Shown here: in pieces, positions 1 to 7,778 of the stretch | Layout of the letters: each line of letters opens with the position of its first letter | How positions within the stretch are numbered: position 1 is the stretch's first letter | NCBI RefSeq assembly: GCF_005491705.1 | Contig: NZ_CP028092.1 | Span: 2,728,001 to 2,792,000 of the forward strand | Direction of reading: 5' to 3' | DNA length: 64,000 nt | Source of the DNA: Pontibacter sp. SGAir0037 | GTDB lineage: Bacteria > Bacteroidota > Bacteroidia > Cytophagales > Hymenobacteraceae | Position numbers and translations under genes: made by a program | Notes under the pieces: generated by a model | The model's input: the letters and a program-made list of their open reading frames with translations, nothing else | Databases searched by the model: none | What the model was told of the DNA's origin: nothing

Positions 1-206
1 AAAGCGGCACCATCAATGTAAAAGCTAATCAAATAATAATTTGTGGCTTTGCTTGCATCATTATCCATCGTTAAAACCCATTTACCATTTAATGTTGTAA
101 GTAATCCACATTCGTTTGCGCCTCTATTAAGGCCATCCTGGATATATTTCTTTAATGTCTTTTCTATTTTTATAGGTCTCACTTTTAGCTCTTGTAAATT
201 AAACAT
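1..206 (-). CDS. Hypothetical protein, cut by the window edge
   Basis: An open frame starts at an ATG (complement of 204-206) and runs off the left edge without a stop, giving at least 68 residues. The visible protein begins MFNLQELKVRPIKIEK and contains short hydrophilic stretches. No domain is recognised. It lies in the mobile island and is transcribed in the same direction as the following small genes and the polymerase-like gene, so it may be the distal gene of that group. Confidence 0.5.
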   Translation of the reverse strand, partial: MFNLQELKVRPIKIEKTLKKYIQDGLNRGANECGLLTTLNGKWVLTMDNDASKATNYYLISFYIDGAA

Positions 207-359
207 ACGACATAATTAATACTACAAATATATTACTATTCAATGTTTAATGCAACAAAACAGCCAAATTAATTGTACTTTACAAGTATATGCATTATAT
301 TTGTCTTTTGTCCTTCATTTACTTTATAATTATCGCTGGTGCTTTGGGCACCGGAATCA

Positions 360-860
360 CTATAGCAAAAATGCAAGTCTGTACTTTCTACTAACCTTGT
401 TGTACCCAGTTGTATCAGGCAAATAGCCTAATTCAAGTAAATCGTTGTCTGTAGAGCTAACTCTTCTTACTCTCGAAGATTCAAATTCATCATAGATGTC
501 ATAACAACCTGCAACTTCAAACATTTCACCAGTCCTTATATGCTTATATACCCAGTATCGAATATTTTCATACCCACTACTGTCTTCACGGAAGGCATAC
601 ATATACAGGTCTTCAAATGCTATCAAAGCCCCACCGCATTTCAGTTTAATTTCTGGTTGAAAGTGATATTCAAGAGGGTCGATTGGTAAATCTTCTAACC
701 ATGATGCATAACCTTCGATTTCATCAAAGCTATCGTATTTCCAAGGATTAGATTCAATGTCTTCATCTATCAAGATGCGAATCTCGTCTGTTACTACACC
801 TCCACTTTGCCATAGCTGCTGCTTAATTATGCTCACTAATGGTTCACTATTTTCCTTCAT
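360..860 (-). CDS. Hypothetical island protein (166 aa), paralogue of its upstream neighbour
   Basis: The protein has no recognised family. Its second half shares a pattern with the 133-residue protein encoded at 883-1284: here IRYWVYKHIRTGEMFEV, there SYVWVYKDVITGSLYEL, each preceded by a DLYMYA / DLCLYA segment and followed by a run with R-R near a hydrophobic turn. The spacing of these blocks is similar, so the two are probably duplicated and diverged. It is 22 bp downstream of the neighbour on the same strand and likely co-transcribed. No signal peptide, membrane segment or catalytic motif is evident. Function unknown. Confidence 0.6.
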   Translation of the reverse strand: MKENSEPLVSIIKQQLWQSGGVVTDEIRILIDEDIESNPWKYDSFDEIEGYASWLEDLPIDPLEYHFQPEIKLKCGGALIAFEDLYMYAFREDSSGYENIRYWVYKHIRTGEMFEVAGCYDIYDEFESSRVRRVSSTDNDLLELGYLPDTTGYNKVSRKYRLAFLL

Positions 861-882
861 GTGTAATGTATCTTGAATGATA

Positions 883-1284
883 TTAAAAGATTTCGCTTGG
901 ACCTTTATCGGTTAGATATAATTTAATTTTGCGATTACGATTGACACCATTAAATACACTAATATGAGATTTATATCTTAGCTGCTCAAATAGAAACTTG
1001 TCCGAGAATGGAATTCTTCTCGCTATAATCTTAGTGTCTTTAATTTGCATGACAAGCTCATATAGTGAACCAGTAATTACATCTTTATATACCCACACAT
1101 AAGAATTACTCACTTCTGTACGCTCGTCACTGGTAGCATAAAGGCATAAGTCGCCAATTCTTTGTGGCCAGTTTCCGATTATTGCCTGGATTAGTACTTC
1201 TGGTACAGCACCATCATTACCGCCTGGGTCTACTACCACTGCATTTATACCCGCTAAAAATTTGATTATTAAACTCTTTGTCAT
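883..1284 (-). CDS. Hypothetical island protein (133 aa), paralogue of its downstream neighbour
   Basis: The N-terminus (MTKSLIIKFLAGINAVVVDPGG) is mildly hydrophobic but too weak to call a signal peptide. The central block DLCLYA ... SYVWVYKDVITGSLYEL matches the 166-residue protein at 360-860, which suggests tandem duplication. It lies about 105 bp downstream of the polymerase-like gene at 1390-2823 on the same strand. No known domain is recognised. Function unknown. Confidence 0.6.
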   Translation of the reverse strand: MTKSLIIKFLAGINAVVVDPGGNDGAVPEVLIQAIIGNWPQRIGDLCLYATSDERTEVSNSYVWVYKDVITGSLYELVMQIKDTKIIARRIPFSDKFLFEQLRYKSHISVFNGVNRNRKIKLYLTDKGPSEIF

Positions 1285-1389
1285 TTCAATTGCTATTTAT
1301 TAAATGTTGTGATGGTTATTATAGATTTGACAAAGACTCTTGTTTTAAAAATTTTCATTTATTTTTTCCTGGGTAGCTTGAATGCCAAA

Positions 1390-2823
1390 TTATAAAATGG
1401 AAGCTGCCTGATGCTCATATAAAGCATCGTAATGGTCAAACATCTCTATTGCATTTTTGAACTGCTGCACCGCACTGCCAGTCGCTGGTGGCAAATTGAA
1501 GTATTCAAGCTGTTTAACTTTCGGTTTAAGGCCAACAACCTTATTCATGTGGTATATCATCAACTCTTTGATTTCATCAACCAGCCCAGGATGGTATTCG
1601 AAAATAACAGAGTCATGCAGCGAGGTAAAGAAATACTTATCATTGTATTTGTTCATCAAGTCAACCATAACACCATCTATAATGGCCTCTGATTCTATTC
1701 GCTGCATTAGAACCGCAAGCTTCTTATAGTTACCCTGTTTTTCATTTTCGATAACCTGATAAACAGATGGAAACTCTTTCATGAATGCTTGCGCACTCTT
1801 ACTATCAAAAGTCTTCTCATTCTCACCATAAAATACATTAGCAAAAAGGTCAACTTTAAATTTTGAGAAGTCACTCCCGGTCAAGCCAACAACATTAGCC
1901 ATGTAGTGATAAAATGTACCTTGGCTCACCTCTTTTGTGTAGATTTGAACACTATCAGGCATAGCCTTATCTTTAAATATATTTAACAGTATTTTAGTCA
2001 GACAAAATGGCTGCGAGTTTGCTACATCGAGGTTACATAGCAAAGCATCGGGCTTGTTCTTTAAAAAAAGGAACTGCCTAAGCTCTCTCCAAAGCACAGT
2101 TATTGCATGATGTACACGTTCCCCTCTACCATCTCGCTTTGCCGGGAAGATGGAGCCATTATGGATTGCGTTTATAATGTACAGATAGCGTTCCCTTTTA
2201 CCCTCTATGATTTTTTGATAATCATCATTTAGTTGCTTCTTTTTTACATTATCTGGGTTATAGAACAGTATGGCATTGATATACCATTCTTCCACATAGG
2301 CTATTGCATCATCTCTGCGAATACCAATGTTCTGCATATTAGTGCCAATCCATTGCGTAACCTGGTCTTGTCTTTTAAAATCTGCTTTTCTAAAACGGAT
2401 GATGTTATTGTATAAAGTTGAATGTTTATCTACTGATATACGCCTATGTTGTACATCATACTTTGGTGTTAGCCTATATCCCAAGCACTCGCCATGAAAG
2501 CCATTTTCCTCCTGGGCGATTCTGAAATAATCATTGTCTTCGATTACTCCATACTTATACAGCAATGGCTTTAATTTAATAGTTGTATCAGCGTATAAAT
2601 AGCGTTCAATGTGGTGCTTAGATGATAGCTTTATAAAATCATCACGCTCATACTTATCGTGTAAGATTCGATTGATGTATATCTGGTGGAGAATGAAGTC
2701 TAATTTCTGATGGTGTCTTTCGATAACATAATCTTTCCAACCTTCTTGTTTTAGTATTTCCTTGGAATCGAAATTGATAGGTGTGTATATCTCTTCGTAG
2801 TTGCTGTTGTTTATAGTATTCAT
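1390..2823 (-). CDS. Family A DNA polymerase-like replication protein (divergent palm)
   Basis: The 477-residue protein is not similar to a full PolA but carries, in order, patterns that fit the palm and fingers of the family A/single-subunit polymerase fold. A motif A-like segment is CNLDVANSQPF with Asp266 and Gln271. A motif B-like helix is KFKVDLFANVFYGE with Lys323 and Tyr332-Gly333. A motif C-like strand is FFTSLHDSVIFEY with His403-Asp404-Ser405. An arginine-rich lead-in (RDGRGERVHHAIT, about 230-242) is followed by ELRQFL. No 3'-5' exonuclease domain or PolA N-terminus is visible. I infer that it replicates or primes the mobile element, as divergent family A polymerases do in other elements such as the staphylococcal SCC cassettes. 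A very A+T-rich region upstream could be its origin. It could also be an inactive relative; the two palm aspartates are present. Confidence 0.6.
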   Translation of the reverse strand: MNTINNSNYEEIYTPINFDSKEILKQEGWKDYVIERHHQKLDFILHQIYINRILHDKYERDDFIKLSSKHHIERYLYADTTIKLKPLLYKYGVIEDNDYFRIAQEENGFHGECLGYRLTPKYDVQHRRISVDKHSTLYNNIIRFRKADFKRQDQVTQWIGTNMQNIGIRRDDAIAYVEEWYINAILFYNPDNVKKKQLNDDYQKIIEGKRERYLYIINAIHNGSIFPAKRDGRGERVHHAITVLWRELRQFLFLKNKPDALLCNLDVANSQPFCLTKILLNIFKDKAMPDSVQIYTKEVSQGTFYHYMANVVGLTGSDFSKFKVDLFANVFYGENEKTFDSKSAQAFMKEFPSVYQVIENEKQGNYKKLAVLMQRIESEAIIDGVMVDLMNKYNDKYFFTSLHDSVIFEYHPGLVDEIKELMIYHMNKVVGLKPKVKQLEYFNLPPATGSAVQQFKNAIEMFDHYDALYEHQAASIL

Positions 2824-3138
2824 TTGATTCTGATTTTTTCATTATATAATCAGAATCGTTTTTGTTTTTAAAATTTTATAAAGTACAATTTAATAATATA
2901 TGATATTTAGCCTTGTTTATTAGTTAAAACACTTAGTTATTAACCATTTAATTGAATTAAATTATTTTATATTTTATTTAAATTTATTTATTAAATCATA
3001 TTTACTATCTGGTTACAATCTAATTTAGTTATTAGCTTATTAATTGTTCTCTTACTTTTATTATATTTAACTGAAGTCTAAACCGGTGATACGTTATTAA
3101 TTAAGCGCAAAGTACATTTACTTCTTCTATATTGAACC
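2824..3138. other. Very A+T-rich divergent intergenic region, candidate origin or promoter region
   Basis: This 315-bp gap separates the polymerase-like gene (minus) from the gene at 3139 (plus) and is almost entirely A and T between about 2860 and 3060. TTAGTTATTA occurs at 2933-2942 and again at 3025-3034. No open frame of note is present. The position next to a replication-type gene and the composition suit a replication origin or a double promoter, but no iteron set or DnaA-box cluster could be identified. Confidence 0.35.
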
Positions 3139-3555
3139 ATGAATGAATTCAAAAGAGTATATCACAAGTCCAGAGATAGCAATGATATCATGCGGAATGA
3201 TAAAGGCATATTTACTTTCACAAGGCCCTCTATCAATATTGTTGGCGGCTCCTATTATTTTATGTTAGAAATAGCACCTAAAAACACTTTCATTACTCTT
3301 GACCAGTTCAGTGCATTTGAGCAATTATTCCCTAATCATGACGTTACCCGTTACCTGGGTGGTGAAAACTATGAAGTATTAGATAAACTTATAGCAGACA
3401 AGTTAAGGGATACTTACGACAGCATACTGTACAAAACACCTACTGTGGGAAGCAGAATAGGAGAAGAATGGGTTATTCTTAATAATAGTATAATCAAAGC
3501 GACTAAATACTTAGGTGCTTATGATGATGCTATTGCTTACGCAACATCTATCTGA
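3139..3555 (+). CDS. Hypothetical island protein (138 aa)
   Basis: The protein begins MNEFKRVYHKSRDSNDIMRN and ends in a segment YDSILYKTPTVGSRIGEEW followed by VILNNSIIKA. That tail loosely recalls the end of ADP-ribosyltransferase-like domains found in polyvalent mobile-element proteins (a YDGI-x-Y block, an acidic strand, then an N-x-x-I-K motif), but the protein is too short and the resemblance too weak for a functional call. It is 78 bp upstream of the DpnM-like methyltransferase gene on the same strand and could share its transcript. Confidence 0.5.
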   Translation: MNEFKRVYHKSRDSNDIMRNDKGIFTFTRPSINIVGGSYYFMLEIAPKNTFITLDQFSAFEQLFPNHDVTRYLGGENYEVLDKLIADKLRDTYDSILYKTPTVGSRIGEEWVILNNSIIKATKYLGAYDDAIAYATSI

Positions 3556-3602
3556 TACTTGTACTTTAGCATATATTTCCTGCTGGCTTCAACTATATTG
3601 AC

Positions 3603-3610
3603 TATTTTTG
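3603..3610 (+). promoter_or_regulatory. Possible Bacteroidota -7 promoter box for the methyltransferase pair
   Basis: TATTTTTG fits the Bacteroidota -7 consensus TAnnTTTG and lies 23 bp before the methyltransferase start. No clear -33 TTG is seen at the right spacing, so support is weak. Confidence 0.3.
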
Positions 3611-3633
3611 TATTACAAATCTTTACAAAGTAG

Positions 3634-4602
3634 ATGTCAAATAATTTAATAAAAGAAACAGATATTAAACCATTCTTAAAATGGGCCGGTGGTAAAACTC
3701 AATTGTTACCGGCAATTGAAACTAAGCTTATTCAACGTCTACACAACAAAAAGAGCATAGATTTTATTGAGCCTTTTGCTGGAAGTGGCGCTGTCTTATT
3801 TTTTATGCTTAGGGTATATGGTAAGTACATTAAACATGCTGTTATTAATGATATTAACCCTGTACTAACAGATTGTTATAAAACAATAAGACAATCACCG
3901 GACTTGTTAATAAATCAATTAGCTGAGCTTGAGCAACAGTATTTTAGCTTTTCTGAAGAAGAAGACAGAAAACAGCTTTTCTTAGAAAAACGAGAAGAGT
4001 TTAATTGCATAAAAGATAATCCGATTCGCAAAAGCGCACTAATGATTTTCTTAAATAAAACTTGTTTCAATGGTTTGTACAGGGTGAACTCTAAAGGCAA
4101 CTTTAATGTGCCATTTGGCAAGTTCGCAAAGCCAAACATATGTAACGCCTCAGTAATACGAGCAAATAGTGCGGCCTTACAGAGAGTTGAAATTTTAAAT
4201 ACTGATTTTACAGCAACAGAAGAATACATTCATGAGGATGCATTCTTTTACTTTGACCCTCCTTATAAGCCAATAAGTAATACCGCATCATTTAACTCAT
4301 ATGCGAAAGAAGGTTTCGTAGACGAAGACCAAGTAAGATTGAAGTCTTTCTGCGATTTAGTTAATGGCGGGAAAGCTTACTTTGTACAGAGCAATTCGGA
4401 TACAACAAATAATGATGAAAGCAATAACTTCTTTCAACAGTTATACGCTGACTACACGATTGAAAGAGTAAAGGCTAAAAGAGCCATAAACTCCAAGGGT
4501 AGTGGGCGTGGCGAGATTTTTGAATTAATAATATCTAATGATAGTGTCTTAGGAGATATTTCATCCATACATAAAGCTGCATTACAAACTTCTTTATTTT
4601 AA
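3634..4602 (+). CDS. DpnM-like N6-adenine DNA methyltransferase (D12 class, likely GATC)
   Basis: This 322-residue protein methylates adenine in DNA. It has the D12-class signature PFLKWAGGKTQLL near residue 13 (AdoMet site), the block CFNGLYRVNSKGNFNVPFG near 145-165, and the catalytic DPPY motif in FYFDPPYKPISNTASFNSY near 207-225. These blocks match what I know of DpnM and other GATC-specific Dam enzymes of the DpnII/MboI type, so GATC specificity is likely. Its stop codon is directly followed by the ATG of a DpnA-like methyltransferase, the same gene order as in DpnII loci. The island containing it appears to have no GATC sites, which fits this specificity. Confidence 0.88.
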   Translation: MSNNLIKETDIKPFLKWAGGKTQLLPAIETKLIQRLHNKKSIDFIEPFAGSGAVLFFMLRVYGKYIKHAVINDINPVLTDCYKTIRQSPDLLINQLAELEQQYFSFSEEEDRKQLFLEKREEFNCIKDNPIRKSALMIFLNKTCFNGLYRVNSKGNFNVPFGKFAKPNICNASVIRANSAALQRVEILNTDFTATEEYIHEDAFFYFDPPYKPISNTASFNSYAKEGFVDEDQVRLKSFCDLVNGGKAYFVQSNSDTTNNDESNNFFQQLYADYTIERVKAKRAINSKGSGRGEIFELIISNDSVLGDISSIHKAALQTSLF

Positions 4603-5400
4603 ATGGATAAAGTATATTATAACTCGCCTGATAGTAATTTTCAATTATATCTGGGGAACTGCGTTGACATATTACCTAAAATCAATGAGAAAGTTGATTT
4701 GGTTTTTGCTGACCCTCCATATTTCCTGTCCAACGATGGATTTACAATCAAGGCCGGTAAAGTAGCAAGTGTTAACAAAGGCGATTGGGATAAAAAAGAA
4801 AACCATCTTTCTACAATTCAATTTACTGAACAATGGCTTGAAGCGGTACGCCATGTTATGAAAGATAGTGCAACCATCTGGGTAAGCTGCACTATGCATA
4901 ACTTATTTGATGTTGGCTCCGCTTTACAAAGATTGGGGTTCAAAACACTCAACATAGTTACTTGGCAAAAGACAAATCCACCACCTAACTTATCGTGCAG
5001 GTACTTCACTCATTCAACAGAGCATATTATCTGGGCAAGGAAGCACCAGAATAAGGCTCATTACTTCAACTACGAATTAATGAAGTCTATTAACCAGGGT
5101 AAGCAAATGAAGGATGTCTGGACTTTGCCTGCTGTCTCAAAAAAAGAAACTACTTGTGGCAAACATCCAACACAAAAGTCATTGTCACTATTGAATAGAA
5201 TAATTTTAGCCTCGTCCCAGGAAGACGATTTGGTTCTTGACCCGTTTGCAGGGAGTAGTACTACTGGTATAGCTGCAAACACGCACAATAGGAGATACAT
5301 CGGAACAGATATATCTCCAGAATTTCTAAACTTAAGTATATGCAGGAAAAAAGAACTTGATGCTACCAGGCAGCAACAATCAATATTAATAAGCAGTTAA
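4603..5400 (+). CDS. DpnA-like second DNA adenine methyltransferase
   Basis: The 265-residue protein belongs to the beta class of amino-methyltransferases: the catalytic motif FADPPYFLSNDGF comes early (about residues 35-47) and the AdoMet motif DPFAGSSTTGIAA comes late (about 212-224). The middle contains TWQKTNPPPNLSCRYFTHST and GKHPTQKS, which closely match DpnA of the DpnII system as I know it. DpnA can methylate single-stranded GATC DNA and protects incoming unmethylated plasmid strands. Here that would help establish the island in a restricting host. The gene starts immediately after the DpnM-like gene, and its last four bases (TTAA) overlap the end of a convergent nuclease gene. Confidence 0.87.
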   Translation: MDKVYYNSPDSNFQLYLGNCVDILPKINEKVDLVFADPPYFLSNDGFTIKAGKVASVNKGDWDKKENHLSTIQFTEQWLEAVRHVMKDSATIWVSCTMHNLFDVGSALQRLGFKTLNIVTWQKTNPPPNLSCRYFTHSTEHIIWARKHQNKAHYFNYELMKSINQGKQMKDVWTLPAVSKKETTCGKHPTQKSLSLLNRIILASSQEDDLVLDPFAGSSTTGIAANTHNRRYIGTDISPEFLNLSICRKKELDATRQQQSILISS

Positions 5401-5918
5401 ATTTTTAGAATCTTTACACCCGGCACATTAGCTAAAACAATGTGCCGTGGTACTAACCTACCTACTGTAACGTAGTATTCCCCATTACCAACAGGAGTAG
5501 AAGTCTTTCGTTCCTTAAATTCTGGTAGATGCTTTATAAACCATTCCTTGGTAGCTGGCATGGGCAAAATGTGAAGTTCTCGTTCGTCAACAAAGTAGTA
5601 GTAAACATAGTTAGCTTCTGTATACATAAAGCAACCAGGAGTACCCTTTCCTTCGTTGCTAAGTGTTTCAAAAAAGTAGTTGCCCGTTTTGTGCCATCGG
5701 TCTCCTTTGACTTCTATACTTACAGTTTTAGAAGTACCATCACTTAGTTTTACTTTCCAAAGAAGGTCTATGTCTTTTTCTCTATAAACAGGGTCGCCTT
5801 CAACATTAATGACTTCGAGTGTTACTGCTTGCTTTTTTAACAAAGCTTCTATATCAGCAGCGGCTTTATCAGCTACCTGGGAAGCTCCACCCATGGAATA
5901 CTTTCTCAAATTAGACAT
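5397..5918 (-). CDS. PD-(D/E)XK-type nuclease (173 aa) of the GATC restriction locus
   Basis: The protein shows a compact PD-(D/E)XK pattern: Asp51 in REKDIDLLWKV, then Glu69-x-Lys71 in VSIEVKGDRWHKTGNYFFET. The strand-turn-strand arrangement and the following TGN-FFE block are typical of small restriction-like endonucleases. It is the last gene of a minus-strand operon (controller, unknown protein, nuclease, nuclease) that converges on the two GATC methyltransferase genes, with a four-base overlap of the ends. I infer that it cuts, or helps cut, unmethylated GATC. No relation to the single 287-residue DpnII endonuclease is evident. It could be a nicking subunit acting with the 172-residue nuclease next to it. 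Confidence 0.65.
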   Translation of the reverse strand: MSNLRKYSMGGASQVADKAAADIEALLKKQAVTLEVINVEGDPVYREKDIDLLWKVKLSDGTSKTVSIEVKGDRWHKTGNYFFETLSNEGKGTPGCFMYTEANYVYYYFVDERELHILPMPATKEWFIKHLPEFKERKTSTPVGNGEYYVTVGRLVPRHIVLANVPGVKILKI

Positions 5919-5923
5919 TGCTC

Positions 5924-6442
5924 CTACTCACCTAAGCCTAACACTTCCACCGGTATTTTACCGAAATAATAGCTACACCCTACATCAGTAATATATTGTA
6001 AAACATCACTATAACACTCTTGTAGATACCAATCATTTAGTACATAAATAAACTCCACCTCAATGTTTAGTGGAGCTAAAAGCTTTCTATATTGTTTTAT
6101 TTTGAAATCAGCGGTTTGTAATTTTTCATCAACGGAACCTGCACCTTGCTGATACTTTTTCTCAATTATATAAAGAGTGTTACTTGTGTGATTTAAATAC
6201 GCATCATCTGGAAGCAACTTTTTAGAAATAACTGTTTTGTAGTCAATTCCACGTGGCTTAAGTAACTTAGTATATAAGCTTCCTTTACTTAATAAAGTGC
6301 CAACTACTGTATTTTCCTTATACACAGTACTTCCAACAACTCGATAGCCATCAATTTTTGTAATAGCACTTTCTAAGCTTGTTTTCTGTTCAAAAACCAA
6401 TCCCGTGGTAGTGTTTGCTCCACCTACTCCACCTTTAATCAT
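5924..6442 (-). CDS. PD-(D/E)XK nuclease (172 aa) of the GATC restriction locus
   Basis: The active-site pattern is clear: LLPDDAYLN with Pro78-Asp79-Asp80, a beta hairpin, then YIIEKKYQ with Glu94-x-Lys96, followed by a helix rich in Lys and Gln (KLQTADFKIKQYRKLL). This fits a restriction endonuclease core. The N-terminus has GGVGGANTTTGLVFEQK, a glycine-rich start seen in some type II restriction enzymes; its Glu18 could also contribute to the site. The gene is 5 bp upstream of the 173-residue nuclease gene and 3 bp downstream of the 171-residue gene, so translation is probably coupled. It is the best single candidate for the GATC endonuclease. Confidence 0.72.
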   Translation of the reverse strand: MIKGGVGGANTTTGLVFEQKTSLESAITKIDGYRVVGSTVYKENTVVGTLLSKGSLYTKLLKPRGIDYKTVISKKLLPDDAYLNHTSNTLYIIEKKYQQGAGSVDEKLQTADFKIKQYRKLLAPLNIEVEFIYVLNDWYLQECYSDVLQYITDVGCSYYFGKIPVEVLGLGE

Positions 6443-6445
6443 AAT

Positions 6446-6961
6446 CTATATTTCATTTAATGATGTATAAAACATGCTTCGTCCAGACCAATTCCAATAG
6501 GTGATGTCCTGTTCAATGAAAAGCCACTTAATAGCTTTAAGCATCATATCAATCGGATATCCTGTTTTAAAATTCAGGCTGTTATAGTCACTTGGTTGAA
6601 GTTCTTGGCAATCGTATAGGCTTGTGAGAAGTGGTCTGACTTTCTGATATTCGGCTGCTGATTCGAGCTTTTTATTCGATAAGTCGGTGTAGATATCAAT
6701 ATGGCGTGGCCTGGTTGATTTTCTCTTGTCACCAAAAAGAGTTGATTCAACATGTACCTCAAAATCAAAGCCTTTATTAAGACGTGCTGGCCGTTTTAGA
6801 AATATCCTTTTATTACTTATTGTATCTTCAACATAGTAGATGTATTTGGAGCATAAATCTCCATTACCTCTACCGGGTGCTTCGTTGAGAAATACATTTA
6901 CGACTTGTTCACGAATTTGAAATCTATCTCCCAGGACAGAGAGAGTAGCTTCTGTTATCAT
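6446..6961 (-). CDS. Unknown protein (171 aa) of the GATC restriction locus
   Basis: No family is recognised with certainty. The C-terminus reads FIEQDITYWNWSGRSMFY, an unusual aromatic-Gly-Arg block. The middle has KGFDFEVHVES and RPRHIDIYTDL, alternating acidic and basic strands that could belong to a small nuclease-like or DNA-binding fold, but no complete PD-(D/E)XK triad is visible. Its ATG overlaps the stop codon of the controller gene (ATGA), and its stop is 3 bp before the 172-residue nuclease. The tight operon makes a role in restriction (specificity, subunit or regulation) likely by context only. Confidence 0.55.
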   Translation of the reverse strand: MITEATLSVLGDRFQIREQVVNVFLNEAPGRGNGDLCSKYIYYVEDTISNKRIFLKRPARLNKGFDFEVHVESTLFGDKRKSTRPRHIDIYTDLSNKKLESAAEYQKVRPLLTSLYDCQELQPSDYNSLNFKTGYPIDMMLKAIKWLFIEQDITYWNWSGRSMFYTSLNEI

Positions 6962-7170
6962 AGCTCAAAGAGTTTGGAAAGAGGAATATTAAAGGCACGA
7001 GCGAACACTTCTGCACTTTTTATGGATATGTTCCTCTCTCCCCTTTCCACCATACCAATGTATGTGCGATGAAATTGGGTATGTTCAGCAAGGTCTTCTT
7101 GAGTCCAGCCTTCGGCTACTCTGAGTTGTCTAATCCGTTTGCCAAATCTTGATAGAAGTTCACTTTCCAC
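6958..7170 (-). CDS. XRE-family controller (C) protein of the restriction-modification locus
   Basis: The 70-residue protein is a single helix-turn-helix domain: RFGKRIRQLRVAEGWTQEDL, then HTQFHRTYIGMVERGERNIS, then a C-terminal helix ending LSKLFEL. Size and layout are those of C proteins, which bind operators at their own promoter and delay endonuclease expression until methylation is complete. The start is a GTG at 7168-7170; no in-frame ATG exists upstream before a stop, and later Met residues would delete the first helix. It is the first gene of the nuclease operon. An 8-bp inverted repeat 35 bp upstream (7205-7238) is a possible operator. Confidence 0.82.
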   Translation of the reverse strand: MESELLSRFGKRIRQLRVAEGWTQEDLAEHTQFHRTYIGMVERGERNISIKSAEVFARAFNIPLSKLFEL

Positions 7171-7204
7171 TTTCCAAATAACCTGGTTTTGATACCGCTA
7201 ATCC

Positions 7205-7238
7205 ACATACAATAAGTATCATTCGAATATTTGTATGT
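7205..7238. promoter_or_regulatory. Inverted repeat, candidate C-protein operator
   Basis: ACATACAA at 7205-7212 is mirrored by TTGTATGT at 7231-7238, with an 18-bp A+T-rich spacer. The site sits 35 bp upstream of the controller gene (minus strand) and overlaps the start of a possible small gene on the plus strand, which is where a C-box would be expected. The operator role is inference. Confidence 0.4.
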
Positions 7239-7375
7239 CTTTAAGCTTTTGCCTTTCCAATAAACAAGGCGTGTATCGCTTAAATTCTTTTTCATTAAAA
7301 GATGTTAAGCTTGTCAACCCAGGTCAAAATTTTGTTGTGCAATTAGAAATGGAAGGAAATGATGAATACAATTAA
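7235..7375 (+). CDS. Possible small protein (46 aa)
   Basis: An ATG frame reads MSLSFCLSNKQGVYRLNSFS and continues through a segment KDVKLVNPGQNFVVQLEMEG to a TAA at 7373-7375. The composition looks protein-like rather than random for this A+T-rich DNA. It is divergent from the controller gene and lies about 90 bp before the gene at 7463. No family is recognised. It could also be a remnant. Confidence 0.35.
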   Translation: MSLSFCLSNKQGVYRLNSFSLKDVKLVNPGQNFVVQLEMEGNDEYN

Positions 7376-7462
7376 CTATAGCGTAGGATTAAAAATACAT
7401 CATAGATTAAACTACAACAGAACAAAAATTCTATCTTAGTAGTCAAATCATATATAAAGCCA

Positions 7463-7768
7463 ATGTTTGACCTAATTAATACTCCTTACAAAGAAGATTT
7501 ACCGTTGCTATTAGGGCTTGGATTAAGGGAATTTGTTTGTGAAACTGGTGTAGAAACTGACTTAGGCTCTGTCGAGACAAAAGATTACCTAATCAAAGTT
7601 TATGTTACCTGTATGCCAGCACAGTTCTGGAAATTTGATATTATATGCAAAGAAGGTTCTCGTAGAACTATATTAGAAACTGGCTCCGGTACTTTCACAC
7701 AATATTGGGATATGGCAAAAATGGTGGGCCTAAATTTAGTGACTATCAAAAGTTGTAGCAAGGAATAG
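7463..7768 (+). CDS. Hypothetical island protein (101 aa)
   Basis: The protein starts MFDLINTPYKEDLPLLLGLG and contains a mixed alpha/beta pattern with two Cys and no transmembrane segment. No domain is recognised. A 16-bp perfect inverted repeat follows the stop codon and separates it from the convergent gene at 7828-8310. Function unknown. Confidence 0.5.
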   Translation: MFDLINTPYKEDLPLLLGLGLREFVCETGVETDLGSVETKDYLIKVYVTCMPAQFWKFDIICKEGSRRTILETGSGTFTQYWDMAKMVGLNLVTIKSCSKE

Positions 7769-7778
7769 ATTGTGTGGT

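Noticed and set aside
5397..7170. Type I or III restriction locus
   Set aside because: No helicase, HsdS or large subunits are present; all genes are small and the methyltransferases are type II-like.
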